A stretch of DNA of 64,000 nucleotides from Nocardioides perillae (GTDB taxonomy: Bacteria > Actinomycetota > Actinomycetes > Propionibacteriales > Nocardioidaceae): positions 2,542,001-2,606,000 of the forward strand of contig NZ_JACCAC010000001.1 in the NCBI RefSeq assembly GCF_013409425.1, in the 5' to 3' direction. Shown one piece after another: positions 50,937 through 60,411 of the stretch (its first letter is position 1; each line of letters starts with the position of its first letter). Made by a program: the position numbers and the translations under genes. The notes under the pieces were generated by a model, which ran no database searches, was not told the DNA's origin, and worked only from the letters and a program-made list of their open reading frames with translations.

Positions 50937-52285
50937 GGGGTTGTCTCCTCGAGGTTCACCGCGACGACCTGCGGGCGCAGGTCCGCGGGCGGCGGGGTCC
51001 AGGTGGCCGGGTCGGCGTCGACCTGCTCCCCGCTGCGGATGTCCTTGACCTGGTGGGTCCCGTCGGCCTGGGGGAACCAGACGTACGGGATGCCCCGACG
51101 CTCGGCGTAGCGGATCTGCTTGCCGAACTTCTGGGCGGAGGCGGCCACCTCGCACGGCACGCGGCGCGCGCGCAGCGAGGCGGCCACCGCATCGCTGGCG
51201 TGGCGGGAGTCCTCGTCGGCCAGGGCGACGAGGACCGCGCTCGGGACCGGTCGGCTGCCGGCGAGGACGCCGTCGGCCAGCAGCGGGACCAGGCTGCGGG
51301 AGACCCCGAAGGAGACGCCCACGCCCGGGTAGGTGGTCCGGCCGTCGCTGGCCAGCGCGTCGTACCGCCCGCCACCGCCCACCGACTTCAGCCGCTCGTA
51401 GCCGGCCATGAAGATCTCCACGACGGTGCCGGTGTAGTAGTCGAGGCCGCGTGCGATGCGCAGGTCGGCCTCGACCGTGACGTGGCGCCGCTCCCCCGCC
51501 GCGCAGCCGGCCACCACGGCCTCGAGCTCGGCGAGCCCCTCGTCGAGGAGCGGGTCGGCCACGCCGAGGGCCCGCACCCGCGCGACGAAGGAGGTGTCGG
51601 CGGTGCGGATCGTGGCGAGGTCGAGGCAGCGCTGCGCCTGCTCGGGGGTGGCGCCCGCGTCGGCGACCAGCAGCCGCGCCACCTCGTCGGCCGGGAGCTT
51701 GTCGAGCTTGTCGACCGTGCGGATCGCCGCGACGACGTCGGGCACGCCGAGGCCCTGGTAGAAGCCCTGGATCAGCTTGCGGTTGTTGAACTGGAAGCTC
51801 AGCGCGGGCAGGGGCAGTGCGTCGAGCGCCTCCACCATCACCCGCATCACCTCGACGTCGTGGTGGAAGGGCAGCTCGCCCTTGCCGACCACGTCGACGT
51901 CGGCCTGGGTGAACTGGCGGTAGCGGCCCTCCTGCGGTCGCTCGCCGCGCCACGCCGGCTGCACCTGGTAGCGGCGGAACGGGAACTCCAGGTGGCCCGC
52001 GTGCTCGAGGACGTAGCGGGCGAAGGGGACGGTGAGGTCGAAGTGCAGCCCCAGTCCGGTGCCGGCGCCGCCCTCCTCCTGCTGCAGGCGCTCGAGCAGG
52101 TAGACCTCCTTCGAGGTCTCCCCCTTGCCGAGCAGCACCTCGACCGGCTCGACGGCACGGGTCTCGACGTTGGTGAAGCCGTGGAGCTCGAAGGTGTCCG
52201 AGAGCGAGGCGACGACGGCGCGCTCGACCACGCGGTCGGCAGGCAGCAGCTCGGGGAAGCCGCTCAGCGGCTGGTGCTTGGGCAC
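50933..52285 (-). CDS. hisS: Histidyl-tRNA synthetase
   Basis: Class IIa synthetase, 450 aa. Motif 1 region [16 protein letters not shown]; motif 2 [14 protein letters not shown] then [23 protein letters not shown]; histidine A motif [17 protein letters not shown]; motif 3 GGGRYDALA then [12 protein letters not shown]. The C-terminal HGTP anticodon domain is present. GTG at 52285, 5 bp after the MBL-hydrolase gene. Confidence 0.97.
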   Translation of the reverse strand: MPKHQPLSGFPELLPADRVVERAVVASLSDTFELHGFTNVETRAVEPVEVLLGKGETSKEVYLLERLQQEEGGAGTGLGLHFDLTVPFARYVLEHAGHLEFPFRRYQVQPAWRGERPQEGRYRQFTQADVDVVGKGELPFHHDVEVMRVMVEALDALPLPALSFQFNNRKLIQGFYQGLGVPDVVAAIRTVDKLDKLPADEVARLLVADAGATPEQAQRCLDLATIRTADTSFVARVRALGVADPLLDEGLAELEAVVAGCAAGERRHVTVEADLRIARGLDYYTGTVVEIFMAGYERLKSVGGGGRYDALASDGRTTYPGVGVSFGVSRSLVPLLADGVLAGSRPVPSAVLVALADEDSRHASDAVAASLRARRVPCEVAASAQKFGKQIRYAERRGIPYVWFPQADGTHQVKDIRSGEQVDADPATWTPPPADLRPQVVAVNLEETTP

Positions 52286-52289
52286 GGAC

Positions 52290-52991
52290 TCACAGCCCTC
52301 GGGTGACGGGAGGGGTGTCCTCCAGGTCGAGCAGGAACGGGTTGGTGGCGCGCTCGCGGCCGATCGAGGTCTGCTCGCCGTGGCCGGGCAGCACCACCAC
52401 GTCGTCGGCCAGCGGCAGCACCTTGTCGCGCAGGCTGCGCAGCATCGTGGGGTGGTCTCCCCCCGGCAGGTCGGTGCGCCCGATCGACCCGGCGAAGAGC
52501 AGGTCGCCGGAGAACATCACCTCGGAGACCTCCGGCACGTCGTAGGGCGTGCGGAAGGTGACCGAGCCCTCCGTGTGGCCCGGCGCGTGGTCGACGACGA
52601 AGCGCAGCCCGGCCAGCTCGAGCACCTGCAGGTCGGCCAGCTCGCGCACGTCGTCGGGCTCGGCCCACTCGTAGGAGCCGCCCAGCAGCATGGAGGTGGT
52701 CTCGCGCGACATCCCGGCCATCGGGTCGCTCAGCAGGTGGCGGTCGGCGGGGTGCACCCACGCGGTCGCGTCGTAGGTGCCGGCGACCGGCGCCACGCAC
52801 CACACGTGGTCCACGTGGCCGTGGGTGACGAGCACGGAGACCGGCTTGAGGCGGTGCTCGCGCACCACCTGGGCGACCCCGTCGGCGGAGTCCTTGCCGG
52901 GGTCGACCACGACGCACTCGCTGCCCGGGCCCGTGGCCACGACGTAGCAGTTGGTGCCCCACGGACCTGCGGGGAATCCGGCGATCAGCAC
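52290..52991 (-). CDS. Metallo-beta-lactamase-fold hydrolase (glyoxalase II-like)
   Basis: A 233-aa MBL-fold hydrolase. The metal motif is THGHVDHVW (H-x-H-x-D-H), with further ligands in APGHTEGSV and LPGHGEQTSIG, and the phosphate-like NCYVVATG start. Glyoxalase II-type proteins hydrolyse glutathione/mycothiol thioesters, but substrate cannot be assigned. It begins with GTG and lacks a Shine-Dalgarno sequence; TAGTGT lies 6 nt upstream, predicting a leaderless mRNA. It is divergent from the DUF349 gene and co-directional with hisS-aspS. Confidence 0.92.
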   Translation of the reverse strand: MLIAGFPAGPWGTNCYVVATGPGSECVVVDPGKDSADGVAQVVREHRLKPVSVLVTHGHVDHVWCVAPVAGTYDATAWVHPADRHLLSDPMAGMSRETTSMLLGGSYEWAEPDDVRELADLQVLELAGLRFVVDHAPGHTEGSVTFRTPYDVPEVSEVMFSGDLLFAGSIGRTDLPGGDHPTMLRSLRDKVLPLADDVVVLPGHGEQTSIGRERATNPFLLDLEDTPPVTRGL

Positions 52992-52997
52992 CCCCGC

Positions 52998-53003
52998 ACA
53001 CTA
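52998..53003 (-). promoter_or_regulatory. Predicted -10 element (TAGTGT), leaderless start of the MBL-hydrolase gene
   Basis: TAGTGT then six bases then GTG start. It is half of the divergent promoter region 52992-53151, which also holds the palindrome CGAACCGGTTCG at 53025-53036. Confidence 0.5.
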
Positions 53004-53066
53004 GCGAGGCGACACCCCCGGCGACGAACCGGTTCGCGCGGCCCCGGCTCGCGCTCACCCCCTGGT

Positions 53067-53072
53067 TAGCAT
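53067..53072 (+). promoter_or_regulatory. Predicted -10 element (TAGCAT) of the DUF349 gene
   Basis: TAGCAT in GGTTAGCATGGG on the plus strand, 80 bp before the GTG start. It fits the TAnnnT consensus; no -35 is clear. Confidence 0.4.
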
Positions 53073-53151
53073 GGGCGCGCCCCGCGCGGCGTGCGGGCGC
53101 GAAGGCGGACGCAGCACCGACCAGCACGACGCGAGCGAAGAGGACGAGCCT

Positions 53152-54378
53152 GTGACGGCACATGAGTGGGGACGGGTCGCCGAGGACGGCACGGTCTACG
53201 TGCGGACCGCCGACGGCGAGCGCGCGGTCGGTTCCTACCCCGAGGGCACCCCCGAGGAGGCCCTGCACTTCTTCACCGAGCGCTACGCCGCGCTCGCCTT
53301 CGAGGTGGAGCTGCTCGAGAAGCGTGTCAACGGCGGCAAGCTGAGCCCCGACGAGGCCGCGACGTCGGTCAAGACCGTGCGCGAGCAGGTGGTCGACGCC
53401 CACGCGGTGGGCGACCTCGACTCCCTCGCCGGCCGGCTCGACGCCCTCGGCCCCGTCATCGCGGTCCAGCGCGAGGCCCGCAAGGCCGAGCGCGCCCAGA
53501 AGGTCGCGGCCGCCAAGCAGGCCAAGGAGCGCATCGTCGTCGAGGCGGAGTCGATCGCCGAGGGCAGCGACTGGCGCAGCGGCGCCAACCGGCTGCGCGA
53601 CCTGCTCGAGGAGTGGAAGGCGCTCCCCCGCCTCGACCGTCCCTCCGACGACGCGCTCTGGCGCCGCTTCTCCTCCGCGCGCACCTCCTACACCCGGCGC
53701 CGCAAGGCCCACTTCGCCGAGCTCAACGAGAAGCGCGAGGGCGCCCGCGCGGTCAAGGAGCGTCTGGCCAGCGAGGCCGAGGCCCTCGCCGGCTCCACGG
53801 AGTGGGGCCCGACCGCCGGCCGCTTCCGCGACCTGATGCGCGACTGGAAGGCCGCCGGCCCCGCCCCCCGCGAGGTCGACGACAAGCTCTGGAAGCGCTT
53901 CCGGGGCGCCCAGGACCAGTTCTTCGCCGCCCGCGACGCGGCGAACGCCGAGCTCGACCAGGAGTTCGCCGGCAACGCCGAGGTCAAGGAGCGGCTGCTC
54001 GTCGAGGCCGAGGCGTTGCTGCCCGTCACCGACGTCGAGGCGGCCAAGCGCGCCTTCCGCGACATCGCCGAGAAGTGGGACGCCGCCGGCAAGGTGCCGC
54101 GCGACCGGATGAAGGAGCTCGAGGGCCGCATCCGCAAGGTCGAGCAGGCCATCCGCTCCGTCGAGGACGAGCAGTGGCGGCGCAGCGACCCCGAGAAGTC
54201 CGCGCGCGCGGACGACATGGTGGCCAAGCTCGAGCGCGGCATCGCCGACCTCGAGGCCGACCTCGAGCGGGCCCGCGCCGCCGGCGACGCCGGCAGGGTC
54301 TCGCGCCTCGGGGGTGACCTCGAGTCGCGCCGCACCTTCCTCGAGATGGCCCGCAAGGCCGCCGCCGACTTCTCGTAG
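53152..54378 (+). CDS. DUF349 repeat protein
   Basis: The only convincing plus-strand gene in the window. The 408-aa protein is almost entirely helical and charged: an N-terminal beta region (about 1-45, YVRTADGERAVGSYPEG) then DUF349 three-helix repeats, seen as W-x-x-x-x-x-R-F-R-D blocks (GSDWRSGANRLRDLLEEWK, GSTEWGPTAGRFRDLMRDWK, VEAAKRAFRDIAEKWD). DUF349 proteins are of unknown biochemical role. GTG at 53152 with AGAGG upstream; convergent with relA, 76 bp between stops. Confidence 0.93.
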   Translation: MTAHEWGRVAEDGTVYVRTADGERAVGSYPEGTPEEALHFFTERYAALAFEVELLEKRVNGGKLSPDEAATSVKTVREQVVDAHAVGDLDSLAGRLDALGPVIAVQREARKAERAQKVAAAKQAKERIVVEAESIAEGSDWRSGANRLRDLLEEWKALPRLDRPSDDALWRRFSSARTSYTRRRKAHFAELNEKREGARAVKERLASEAEALAGSTEWGPTAGRFRDLMRDWKAAGPAPREVDDKLWKRFRGAQDQFFAARDAANAELDQEFAGNAEVKERLLVEAEALLPVTDVEAAKRAFRDIAEKWDAAGKVPRDRMKELEGRIRKVEQAIRSVEDEQWRRSDPEKSARADDMVAKLERGIADLEADLERARAAGDAGRVSRLGGDLESRRTFLEMARKAAADFS

Positions 54379-54454
54379 CCCGACCCGCGAACCCGCGATC
54401 GAGGGACGAGGTCGCGCGAGGTGGAGTGCCCGCCGACACGTCCCTCGTCGTCGG

Positions 54455-56779
54455 CTACTGCGTGACGCGGTAGGCGTCGAAGACGCCGGGGACGGCACGG
54501 ACGGCCTTGAGCACCGTGTCGAGGTGCATCGCGTCGCCCATCTCGAAGGAGAAGCGCGACTTCGCGACCCGGTCGCGGGTGGTGCTGAGGGTCGCGCTGA
54601 GGATGTTCACGTGCGCGTCGCTGAGCGCCATGGTGATGTCGGAGAGCAGGCGGGCGCGGTCGAGCGCCTCGACCTGGATGTTGACCAGGAAGGTCGACTG
54701 CGAGGTCGGCGCCCACTCGACGTCGAGGAGCCGCTCGGGCTGGCCCTGCAGGTGGGTGGCGTTGGTGCAGTCGCGTCGGTGCACCGAGACACCACCGCCC
54801 TTGGTGACGAAGCCGAGGATCGGGTCGGGCGGCACGGGAGTGCAGCACTTCGCGAGCTTGACCCACAGGTCGGCGACGCCCTTGACCACGACGCCGGAGT
54901 CGGTGCTCCGCGGCGTCGCGCTGCGCCGGCTCCGGCGACCGGTGATCGTGACGGCCTCGGCGAGGTCCTCCGCCGCCCCCTCGCTGCCGCCGTGCAGCTC
55001 GAGCACGTGGCGCACGACGGCCTGGGCCGAGAGGTTGTTCTCGCCGACGGCGGCGTAGAGGGCGGTGATGTCGGCGAGCTTGTAGTGCACGGCCGCCTGG
55101 GTGAGCGTGTCGTGGCTCAGCAACCGCTTGAGGGGCAGCCCCTCCTTGCGCATCTGCCGGGCGATCGCGTCCTTGCCGCGCTCGACCGCCTCCTCGCGCC
55201 GCTCCTTGGTGAAGTGCTGGCGGATCTTGTTGCGGGCGCGCGGCGACTTGACGAAGGCGAGCCAGTCGCGTGACGGCCCCGCCGTGGGGGCCTTCGAGGT
55301 GAACACCTCGACGACGTCGCCGTTGTCGAGGGTCGACTCGAGCGGCACCAGCCGCCCGTTGACCCGCGAGCCGATCGTGTGGTGGCCGACCTCGGTGTGC
55401 ACGGCGTAGGCGAAGTCGACCGGGGTCGCACCCACCGGGAGCGCGATGACGTCGCCGCGCGGGGTGAAGACGTAGACCTCGGCGCGGTTGATCTCGAAGC
55501 GCAGCGACTCGAGGAACTCGCCCGGGTCCTCGACCTCGGACTGCCAGTCCAGCAGCTGGCGCACCCACGACATGTCGTCCATGTCGCCGCGGCGCTCGGT
55601 GTCGACGCCGGCGCGGCCGTCCTCCTTGTACTTCCAGTGCGCCGCGACGCCGTACTCCGCGCGGCGGTGCTGGGCGAAGGTGCGGATCTGCACCTCGACC
55701 GGCTTGCCCTGCGGCCCGATGACGGTCGTGTGCAGCGACTGGTACATGTTGAACTTCGGCATCGCGACGTAGTCCTTGAACCGCCCGAGCACGGGGTTCC
55801 ACCGCGAGTGGAGCACGCCGAGCGCGGAGTAGCAGTCGCGGTCCTCGTCGACGAGGATGCGGATGCCGACCAGGTCGTAGATGTCGGAGAACTCCCGGCC
55901 CCCGACGATCATCTTCTGGTAGATCGAGTAGTAGTGCTTCGGCCGCCCGGTGACCTTGGCCTTGATGCGGGCGTCGCGCAGGTCGGACTCCACGCGCTGG
56001 ATCACCTCGGCGAGGAACTGGTCGCGCGACGGCGCGCGCTCGGCCACGAGCCGCACGATCTCGTCGTAGATCTTGGGGTGGAGCGTGGCGAAGGCGAGGT
56101 CCTCGAGCTCCCACTTGAGGGTGTTCATGCCGAGCCGGTGCGCCAGCGGGGCGTAGATGTCGAGGGTCTCGCGGGCCTTGCGCTCCTGGGTCTCCTGCTT
56201 GACGTAGCGCAGCGTGCGCATGTTGTGCAGCCGGTCGGCCAGCTTGATGACGAGCACGCGGATGTCGCGGCTCATCGCGACGATCATCTTGCGGATGGTC
56301 TCGGCCTGGGCGGAGTCGCCGTACTGCACCTTGTCGAGCTTGGTGACGCCGTCGACGAGCAGGGCGACCTCGTCGCCGAAGTCGGTGCGCAGCTGCTCGA
56401 GGGTGTAGGGCGTGTCCTCGACCGTGTCGTGCAGCAGGGCCGCGCACAGCGTCGGCTCGGTCATGCCGATGTCGGCGAGGATCGTGGTCACGGCCAGCGG
56501 GTGGGTGATGTAGGGGTCACCGCTCTTGCGCATCTGCCCGTCGTGCATGCGCTCCGCGACGGCGTACGCCCGTTCGATCAGCGCGAGGTCGGCCTTCGGG
56601 TGGTTGGCGCGCACCGCCCGGAAGAGCGGCTCGAGGACCGGGTTGGCCGACGGCGCGCGGGTGCCGATGCGCGCCAGGCGGGCCCGCATGCCCCGGGCCG
56701 AGGCGACGGGGTCGAGCGCGCGCTCGCGCGGCTCCGCCGGGGCCGTGGGGCCCGTGCGTTCGTCCGTGCGCTCCGCCAC
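54455..56779 (-). CDS. relA: Bifunctional (p)ppGpp synthetase/hydrolase (RelA/SpoT homologue)
   Basis: Stringent-response alarmone enzyme, 774 aa. The HD hydrolase domain has ITHPLAV (H93) and LLHDTVEDT (HD at 117-118); [13 protein letters not shown] follows, so hydrolysis should be active. The synthetase domain reads [22 protein letters not shown] with [18 protein letters not shown]; then TGS (about 410-470, [21 protein letters not shown]) and C-terminal ACT (about 690-774). The GTG start has TACACT exactly 6 nt upstream, predicting leaderless transcription. Downstream of apt, the standard actinobacterial neighbour. Confidence 0.98.
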   Translation of the reverse strand: MAERTDERTGPTAPAEPRERALDPVASARGMRARLARIGTRAPSANPVLEPLFRAVRANHPKADLALIERAYAVAERMHDGQMRKSGDPYITHPLAVTTILADIGMTEPTLCAALLHDTVEDTPYTLEQLRTDFGDEVALLVDGVTKLDKVQYGDSAQAETIRKMIVAMSRDIRVLVIKLADRLHNMRTLRYVKQETQERKARETLDIYAPLAHRLGMNTLKWELEDLAFATLHPKIYDEIVRLVAERAPSRDQFLAEVIQRVESDLRDARIKAKVTGRPKHYYSIYQKMIVGGREFSDIYDLVGIRILVDEDRDCYSALGVLHSRWNPVLGRFKDYVAMPKFNMYQSLHTTVIGPQGKPVEVQIRTFAQHRRAEYGVAAHWKYKEDGRAGVDTERRGDMDDMSWVRQLLDWQSEVEDPGEFLESLRFEINRAEVYVFTPRGDVIALPVGATPVDFAYAVHTEVGHHTIGSRVNGRLVPLESTLDNGDVVEVFTSKAPTAGPSRDWLAFVKSPRARNKIRQHFTKERREEAVERGKDAIARQMRKEGLPLKRLLSHDTLTQAAVHYKLADITALYAAVGENNLSAQAVVRHVLELHGGSEGAAEDLAEAVTITGRRSRRSATPRSTDSGVVVKGVADLWVKLAKCCTPVPPDPILGFVTKGGGVSVHRRDCTNATHLQGQPERLLDVEWAPTSQSTFLVNIQVEALDRARLLSDITMALSDAHVNILSATLSTTRDRVAKSRFSFEMGDAMHLDTVLKAVRAVPGVFDAYRVTQ

Positions 56780-56785
56780 CCGCCC

Positions 56786-56791
56786 AGTGTA
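56786..56791 (-). promoter_or_regulatory. Predicted -10 element (TACACT), leaderless start of relA
   Basis: TACACT, then six bases, then the relA GTG at 56779; no ribosome binding site fits between. The promoter would be separate from apt. Confidence 0.5.
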
Positions 56792-56839
56792 GGGGCGGTG
56801 CTCGGCGGGCGGGGCTCTGCGGGCGTGCGGGGTGAGGCG

Positions 56840-57439
56840 TCAGACCGTGGTGAGCACGTGCAGCGGGAGGTCGCCGAGCGCAGCGCGCCCGGGGAGCGCG
56901 CTGATCTCCATGAGCAGCGAGGCCGCGTGGACGTGGGCACCGCAGGCCTCGACGAGGGCACGGGCCGCCGCGAGGGTGCCGCCGGTGGCGAGGACGTCGT
57001 CGACCACGAGCACCCGGGCACCGGGGGCGACGGCGTCGCGGTGGACCTGCAGGACGGCCTCGCCGTACTCGAGGGCGTAGGCGACCTCGTGGGTCTCCCC
57101 CGGGAGCTTGCCCGCCTTGCGCACCGGCACGAAGCCGACGCCGAGGGCGAGGGCCACCGGCGCGGCGAGCACGAAGCCGCGGGCCTCGAGCCCGACGACC
57201 GCGTCGACGACGGGGCGTCCCTCGGCGTCGCGGCCGGCTGCGGCCAGGCCGTCGACCACCGCGCGCAGGCCGGCGTGGTCGGCGAGCAGCGGCGTGATGT
57301 CCTTGAAGAGCACCCCCGGCTCCGGGAAGTCCGGGACGTCGCGGACCAGCCGGGCGAGGGCCTCGCGCGCGGTGGCGGCGGGGTCGTGGGCGGGACCGTC
57401 CGCGGGGGACGTCGGAGGCGGGGTCACGGGCGTGCTCAC
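56840..57439 (-). CDS. apt: Adenine phosphoribosyltransferase
   Basis: Salvages adenine to AMP. At 199 aa it has the PRPP motif VLVVDDVLATGGTLAAA, the DFPEPGVLFKDITPLL N-terminal signature, and VVGLEARGFVLAAPVALALG. The first about 25 residues are a Pro/Ala tail. The GTG overlaps the SecDF-like stop by 4 bp, so its expression depends on that gene's transcript. Confidence 0.96.
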   Translation of the reverse strand: MSTPVTPPPTSPADGPAHDPAATAREALARLVRDVPDFPEPGVLFKDITPLLADHAGLRAVVDGLAAAGRDAEGRPVVDAVVGLEARGFVLAAPVALALGVGFVPVRKAGKLPGETHEVAYALEYGEAVLQVHRDAVAPGARVLVVDDVLATGGTLAAARALVEACGAHVHAASLLMEISALPGRAALGDLPLHVLTTV

Positions 57440-59946
57440 TTCTTCCCGCGCTTCGCGCGCGTCTTGCGGGTGGGCTGCTGGCGTCCGGCCGAGGCGGAGC
57501 GGGCCACCGGACCGCGGGCCGGGGCGGGACGGACGGCCCCCGACCCACCGCTCGCCGTCGACGCGCCGGACCGCTTGGCCGACTTGGCCGACTTGGCCGA
57601 CTTGGCCGTCCCGGCCGACGGGCGCGGCGCCTCACTGTCGTGCCGACGGCGGGCCAGCACGCGGCGGTCGGCCTCGCGGATCGCGGGGTCGCGCTCGTCG
57701 AGGGCGACGAGCGCGGGCACCGCGAGCAGGACGGTCGCGGCCGCGGCCAGGACGGTGCCGCCGGCGAGGGCGAGCGAGGCGGGGGCGACCTCGCCGGAGC
57801 CACCGTCGGCGACGAGGGCGGCGACGAGGACGGCCAGGGCAGGCACCGCGACGACCGCGGCGACCGTGGTCGGCCAGGCAGCAGCGGGGGCGGCGGCCAG
57901 CTCGGCGGCCTGCCGTCGGGTGGTGCGGGCACGTGCGGCACCCTGCGGACCGCGACCGGTGACGGCGCCGAGCACCACCGCGCCCGCGGCGAGGGCGACG
58001 ACGCCGACGAGCACGACCGCGGCGACCGTGGCCGCACCGACGGCGACGCCGGTCCAGGCCGCCAGGCCCAGCGCGGTGGCGACGGCCAGGGCCGGAGGCA
58101 CCAGGGCGGCCGGCACGACCTGCCGGCGACCGGCCCAGCCTGCGAGCGCGCCCAGCACGACGAGCACGAGCACGGCGCAGGCGGCGACGAGCCAGCGGGT
58201 GTCGGTGGCGTCCCAGGTCGCACCCACCGCACCGAGGGCCGCACCGGGCCCGCCGAGGCGACCTCCGGCGAGGTCGACGCCGGCGTCGAGCGGGCGCACC
58301 AGCAGGCCGAGCGTGGCGAGCGCGGCGACGCCCAGGACGGCGAGCGCGCCGACACGCTCCCGCGGCCGCGCGGCGAGGGCTCGCTCACCCGCGGGGGCGC
58401 TCGACCGGGTCGCGGGCCGCGCGACCAGCAGCTCCACCAGCGGGGCGACGACGCCGACGCGCGTGAGCAGGCCGACCGCGGCGGCGAGCAGCAGGAGCAC
58501 GCCGACCCCGTCGAGGGCGTCACCACGGCCGAGGACGAGCAGCGCCAGGCCGGCCGCTGCCACCACCGCGTCGCCGGCCAGGGCGAGGCGCTGGGTGCGG
58601 CGGGTCGCGGTGTCGACCGCGGCGCCCGCCGAGGCCCCGGCGGCACGCTCGGTGCGGGCCAGGGCGAGCAGCAGGGCAGCGGAGCCGGCGGCGAGCGCGG
58701 GGCCGAGCGGGAGCGCGGCCCACGCCGCCGGCGTGAGGGCGAGGTCGAGCCCGCGCGCGAGCAGCAGCAGGCCGGCGTGGGTGAGCGCGGTGCCGGTCAG
58801 GAGGGCGGCCGGCACCAGCAGGCCCAGCACCCCCAGGCGCACCACGGCCGCGAAGGTCGCGACGAGCGCGAGGAGGCCTCCCACCAGGACACCGGTGCCG
58901 AGGGCGCCGGCCGGCAGCGACGCGGGCACCGTCGTCGACTCCGGCTCGCCGGCGAGCGCCACGGGCAGCGACCCGGAGCGCAGGCTGGCGGCCAGCGCCT
59001 CGGCCTCGGCCTCGGTGAGGTCGGCGGAGATCTGCGGGCGCCCGTCGGTGACGGCGCTGGTCTGGGGCGCCGCGACGACCTGGCCGTCCACGACCAGGGC
59101 GAATTGGCGACCCGTGCCCTCGAGGCGCTGGGTCATCGCGCCGAAGGCGCGGGTGCCGTCGCCGTCGAGGTCGAGGGCCAGCCCCCAGGTGGTGCGGCCG
59201 GTGGGCAGCACTGCCTCGACCCCGTCGACCGCGGAGCCGTCGACCACGGCGGCGGAGAGCAGGTAGGCCAGGCCGTTCGCGTCGCAGGCGACGACCGGCC
59301 GGTCGAGGTCGTCCTCGCCGGGCGCGCCCCGGGTCGGGCAGCGTGCCGCGTCGAACGCCTCGCCCGAGGCCACGTCGGGGCGCGCGGCCCAGGCGACGGG
59401 GTCGTCGACCAGCTCCCCGCCGTCGAGCGGCGTCGGGCTGGCGGACGGCTCGGTCGAGGGGCCCGCGGACGGCTCGGTCGAGGGGCCCGCGGACGGGTCG
59501 GCGGACGGGTCGGCGGAGGACTCCGCGGAGGGGCTCGCGGAGGTGCTCGCGGACGGGCTCGCCGACGGGCTAGCGGTGGGCTCGGCGGCGGCGGGGAAAC
59601 CGGAGCGGGCCACGACGCGCACGCTCAGCTCGGCGGGTCGCACGACCGAGTCGAGCACCGACCGCGGGGTGCGGGGCGGCACCTCGACCACGAGGCCGTC
59701 GGCGGCGGTGCGCACGCGCGCCGCGGGCACGCCGGCGTCGTCGAGCCGCTCGGCCAGGACGTCGCGCGCCCGGGCCAGGTCGGCGGCACCGGCGTCGGTG
59801 ACCGGGACCACCAACCGGGTCCCACCGCCGGTCTCCACCCCCGGCCGGGGCGTCCACTCGCCGCCGAGCGCGACCAGGCCGTAGAGGACGGCCAGCACCA
59901 GCCCGGCGACGGCGAGGAGTCGTCCCGGGCGCGAGCCCCGGGCCAC
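57436..59946 (-). CDS. secD: SecDF-like fused membrane protein with degenerate proton-relay motifs
   Basis: It occupies the yajC-secD-secF-apt slot, but secD and secF are one 836-aa ORF. The N-terminal helix (about 8-27) and SecD P1-like periplasmic domain (SADLTEAEAEALAASLRSG near 305-325) are recognisable. The GLDLxGG motif is GVETGGG (36-42). In SecD helix 4 the family motif (..TADSFIVYFERLKDE..) reads PALAAGSAALLLALARTE (416-433) with no Asp. The SecF half starts at GVDLAGG (556-562), lacks a P4 domain (only about 25 residues before the next helix) and the D-x-x-VVFDRIRE motif. A Ser/Pro/Ala repeat linker lies at 124-172. Probably not a functional proton-driven motor. Confidence 0.85.
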   Translation of the reverse strand: MARGSRPGRLLAVAGLVLAVLYGLVALGGEWTPRPGVETGGGTRLVVPVTDAGAADLARARDVLAERLDDAGVPAARVRTAADGLVVEVPPRTPRSVLDSVVRPAELSVRVVARSGFPAAAEPTASPSASPSASTSASPSAESSADPSADPSAGPSTEPSAGPSTEPSASPTPLDGGELVDDPVAWAARPDVASGEAFDAARCPTRGAPGEDDLDRPVVACDANGLAYLLSAAVVDGSAVDGVEAVLPTGRTTWGLALDLDGDGTRAFGAMTQRLEGTGRQFALVVDGQVVAAPQTSAVTDGRPQISADLTEAEAEALAASLRSGSLPVALAGEPESTTVPASLPAGALGTGVLVGGLLALVATFAAVVRLGVLGLLVPAALLTGTALTHAGLLLLARGLDLALTPAAWAALPLGPALAAGSAALLLALARTERAAGASAGAAVDTATRRTQRLALAGDAVVAAAGLALLVLGRGDALDGVGVLLLLAAAVGLLTRVGVVAPLVELLVARPATRSSAPAGERALAARPRERVGALAVLGVAALATLGLLVRPLDAGVDLAGGRLGGPGAALGAVGATWDATDTRWLVAACAVLVLVVLGALAGWAGRRQVVPAALVPPALAVATALGLAAWTGVAVGAATVAAVVLVGVVALAAGAVVLGAVTGRGPQGAARARTTRRQAAELAAAPAAAWPTTVAAVVAVPALAVLVAALVADGGSGEVAPASLALAGGTVLAAAATVLLAVPALVALDERDPAIREADRRVLARRRHDSEAPRPSAGTAKSAKSAKSAKRSGASTASGGSGAVRPAPARGPVARSASAGRQQPTRKTRAKRGKK
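59441..59512. repeat. Tandem repeats in the SecDF-like gene (24-bp x2, 12-bp x2)
   Basis: Two identical adjacent 24-bp units (starting GCGGACGGCTCGGTCGAGGG), then two GCGGACGGGTCG units, encoding the PSAGPSTE/PSAD part of the disordered Ser/Pro linker. Confidence 0.9.
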
Positions 59947-59947
59947 G

Positions 59948-60316
59948 TCAGTGGTCCCCGCGCGGGCCCTGCTCGTCGCGGCGCGAGGTCGGGTCGGTCG
60001 GGTCGACGAGGTCGCTGGCGTCGTCGGGGGCCGTGGTGCCGTCGACCTCGTCGAGACGGTCGGCCTGCTCGACCACCTGGGCGATCGCGCCACGGGCCAC
60101 CTGCAGCTGCACGCCCGGGGCGACCTCGACGTGCACCCGGGCACGGTCGTCGTCGATGGCGGTGACCGTGGCGAAGATGCCCGAGCCCATCATCACCTCG
60201 TCGCCCGGCCGCAGCGACGACTGCATGCGGGAGAGCTCCTTCTGCCGCTTGGCCTGCGGCCGGATCAGCAGCAGCCAGAAGAGCAGGGCGATGGCGATGA
60301 TGGGCAGGAACTCCAC
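59948..60316 (-). CDS. yajC: Preprotein translocase subunit YajC
   Basis: Single-helix SecDF-associated protein, 122 aa. N-terminal helix FLPIIAIALLFWLLLIRPQAK, the family RPQxKRxKE junction, and a cytoplasmic beta domain with RPGDEVMMGSGIFATVTAID. The C-terminal tail is acidic and longer than usual. GTG at 60316. One bp separates its stop from the SecDF-like start. Confidence 0.95.
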   Translation of the reverse strand: MEFLPIIAIALLFWLLLIRPQAKRQKELSRMQSSLRPGDEVMMGSGIFATVTAIDDDRARVHVEVAPGVQLQVARGAIAQVVEQADRLDEVDGTTAPDDASDLVDPTDPTSRRDEQGPRGDH

Positions 60317-60411
60317 GGAGGACCTCTCGACGTGAGCGGCGCACCGTGGGGGTCGGCGCCGGCCGCTCGCGGGCAGGGCGTCGGGCCGGCGCGGCCGGCC
60401 CGCCGCGGAGT

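Noticed and set aside
53025..53036. CGAACCGGTTCG as a second SOS box
   Set aside because: The half-sites are separated by 2 bp, not the 4 bp needed for the CGAAC-N4-GTTCG operator.
54400..54447. Bidirectional terminator between DUF349 and relA
   Set aside because: CGAGGGACG/CGTCCCTCG pair, but the loop is 30 nt and there is no U-tract; too weak to annotate.
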